Source: Serripes groenlandicus
Lineage: Eukaryota > Mollusca > Bivalvia > Cardiida > Cardiidae
Direction of reading: 5' to 3'
DNA length: 64,000 bases
Assembly: GCA_031761405.1 (NCBI GenBank)
Contig: JASEVX010000001.1
Span: 48,779,102 to 48,843,101 of the forward strand
The notes under the pieces are model-generated. The model saw only the letters and a list, made by a program, of their open reading frames with translations, was not told the origin of the DNA and did not search any database. The position numbers were made by a program, and so were the translations under genes. Of this stretch, positions 62,208-64,000 are shown piece by piece. The first letter of the stretch is position 1; each line of letters opens with the position of its first letter.

Positions 62208-62740
62208 GGTCAGGGCTTGCAAGCCTGGGCAATCATAACACAGTTCAAGGGCGTAACCAGAGAAGAATGTTTTATACGCACTATCCTGTTTTTTTTACAA
62301 TTTACAGTGTTGATATTCTAAAATGGTCGTTTGGTTGTGGAATTTTCTATACGCATGTGTGTATTGTGCGTAATGGGCGGTACGCCCTTGCAGTTAAATG
62401 AATCTCATGATTATCTTAAGATTTATATTGTAATAATTGCAAGCTTCCACAACCTTGCAAGCTTGGGCATCCTTAAAATCACAGTAAGCTTGCGACCTGC
62501 ACAATCTTGTAATTAAGATTGCTTTTTTCCCCCAATTACAATCTTGAAAGCTTGTGCAATTTTAATAAGGTTGCGCAACCTTGAGAGTTTCAGAATAGCA
62601 CAACCTTGCACATGTTAAAATGTTCCAATCACATGCTAAAATGAGTAAATCACAAGCTTATTATGATTGCCACGGTAATCTTGCTGCAAACTTGCCACAA
62701 TGTTAATTAAGTTTGCAGTTTTGGTAAACACACTATTTTC
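62208..62740. repeat. Caagctt-rich repeat with inserted small element
   Basis: AATCATAACACAGTT, TGATTATCTTAAGATT and many CAAGCTT / AAGCTTG / CACAACCTTG motifs in both orientations make this block inverted-repeat-rich. It extends the repeat seen at 33097-33258. Confidence 0.55.
62246..62390. mobile_element. 145-bp TIR element with 5-bp TSD and an empty-site paralog
   Basis: CAAGGGCGTA and TACGCCCTTG are a perfect 10-bp inverted pair, with CAGTT at 62241-62245 and 62391-62395. The paralogous locus near 33118 reads CATAACACAG then TAAAATGAAGC without the element. The superfamily is unknown. Confidence 0.7.
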
Positions 62741-62955
62741 TTAATCTATTTCCTCATTCAACAAAATATACAGCAGTCGACATTCAAAACATCCTGCAAA
62801 AAAATGGAACATCTCAATTAATTAGTTTTCGACTAGTTTTTGAATAGAGTGGAAAACATTATGCCTCTTTAAGAGCAAATCTCCTTTTGCCACAATATTT
62901 TCAACAGTTGCCTGCTACAAGCATCATTAACTGTCTGTATGTCGGAAAGGATTAA
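62741..62955. mobile_element. MITE-A, diverged copy
   Basis: TTAATCTATTTCCTCATTCAAC to GTATGTCGGAAAGGATTAA with both TTAA sites. Confidence 0.65.
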
Positions 62956-63044
62956 GTTGTATCCAAGGAAATGCCGTGATTGACTGAAATACTGTCAAGT
63001 GACCTTAAGCAGGAGAAGAGTTATATCTAAACAACATCCAAACA

Positions 63045-64000
63045 AACTAGAGATTGCTTTTTTGAAAAAGCGCTTGTCTCCCCATTTGTGTGGTCGTAGG
63101 GGAGGAAAAGAAATGATGGAGATGATTTTTTTAGTTTTGGACTGGAGATGAAGCAACAGTGACAATCCTCAGTTATTGAGCGGAAACCATTTTTCAGCCG
63201 AGGGTTACCATGACCTTGGTCTTTGACCTAGTGACCTCAAAATCAATAGGGGTCATTTGCTGCTGCTGGTGACCAACCTGCACACCAAGTATGAAGTTCC
63301 TGGGCCTAAGCAATCTTCAGTTATTGAGCATTTTTCAGCCAAAGGTCACCACAACCTTGACCTTTGGCCTACTGACATCAAAATCAATAGGGGCCAACAG
63401 GTTAGGACCAAGCTGCACACCAAGTATGAAGTTCCTGGGTATAAGCGTTATTGAGTTATTAAGTAAAAACATTTTTCAGCTGAAGGTTACCGTGACCTTC
63501 GACATTTGACCTTGTGACCTCAAAATCGAACAAATTCAACTAGAGATTGCTTTTTTGAAAAAGCGCTTGTCTCCCCATTTGTGTGGTCGTAGGGGAGGAA
63601 AAGAAATGATGGAGATGAATTTTTTAGTTTTGGACTGGAGATGAAGCAACAGTGACAATCCTCAGTTATTGAGCAGAAACCATTTTTCAGCTGAGGGTTA
63701 CCATGACCTTGGTCTTTGACCTAGTGACCTCAAAATCAATAGGGGCCATTTGCTGCTGGTGACCAACCTGCACACCAAGTATGAAGGTCCTGGGCCCGAG
63801 CAGTCTTCAGTTATTGAGCGGAAACCATTTTTCAGCAAAAGGTCACAGCGACCTTGACCTTTGACCTACTGACATCAAAATCAATAGGGGTCATCTACAG
63901 GTTAGGACCAAGCTGCACACCAAGTATAAAGTTCCTGGGTATAAGCGTTCTTGAGTTACACACATTTTTCAGCTGAAGGTTACCGTGACCTTCGACATTT
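63045..64000 (+). repeat. 493-bp higher-order tandem repeat, continuing past the window
   Basis: AACTAGAGATTGCTTTTTTG recurs at 63045 and 63538. Within each 493-bp unit, three diverged submonomers of about 155 bp carry CAGTTATTGAGC..TTTTTCAGC..GGT.ACC.TGACC and CACACCAAGTATGAAG. The window ends at a point equivalent to 63508. Plus frames here are by-products. Confidence 0.85.

Overview
This is an AT-rich, gene-poor stretch of animal nuclear DNA that is almost entirely transposable elements and satellite-like repeats. The repeat types point to a bivalve mollusc, perhaps a heterodont clam or mussel: tRNA-derived SINEs ending in GTTAAACCCCAATCAATC, 'acaagag..gctcacctga' elements, GACA/GACG-rich elements and TGACCTTGACC satellites. 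The species cannot be named from the window alone. No complete host protein gene is visible. Two short stretches (near 10.9 kb and 46.7 kb) are only weak exon candidates.

Layout. From 0 to 36.8 kb there is a dense mosaic of one small DNA-transposon family: a MITE with TTAACCCTTTCCC ends and TTAA boundaries, here called MITE-A and probably piggyBac-like. It is mixed with SINEs, diverged tandem repeats, two Helentron-like elements (11.6-12.7 kb and 57.2-58.8 kb), a hAT-like element carrying a zinc-finger remnant (15.0-15.9 kb), a CCGG-rich terminal-inverted-repeat element with a perfect 24-bp hairpin (3.6-4.7 kb), an alternating two-monomer array (25.2-26.0 kb) and a satellite of about 157 bp (30.8-32.6 kb).

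From 36.87 to 43.46 kb and from 48.97 to 54.57 kb lie two same-orientation copies of a DIRS-type tyrosine-recombinase retrotransposon, with the sense strand on minus. Each has inverted terminal repeats, an internal complementary region that joins the complements of both outer ends, a Cys/His gag, a gag-linked region of 22-23 residue repeats, a reverse-transcriptase remnant, a second diverged RT-like module, and a tyrosine recombinase broken into several frames. Both copies share the same disabling frameshifts but sit in unrelated flanks, so they were probably mobilised by machinery supplied in trans. Copy 1 has an extra gag-repeat unit of about 0.97 kb.

Between and after the DIRS copies are a 5'-truncated LINE end (44.2-44.8 kb), SINEs with clear target duplications, five MITE-A copies placed end to end through shared TTAA sites (54.7-55.7 kb), more 'gctcacctga' elements and a 493-bp higher-order repeat that runs off the window end. 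Elements split by other elements give a relative order of insertion: MITE-A is repeatedly the older host, and the SINEs, Helentron-like, hAT-like and hairpin-ended elements are the later arrivals.
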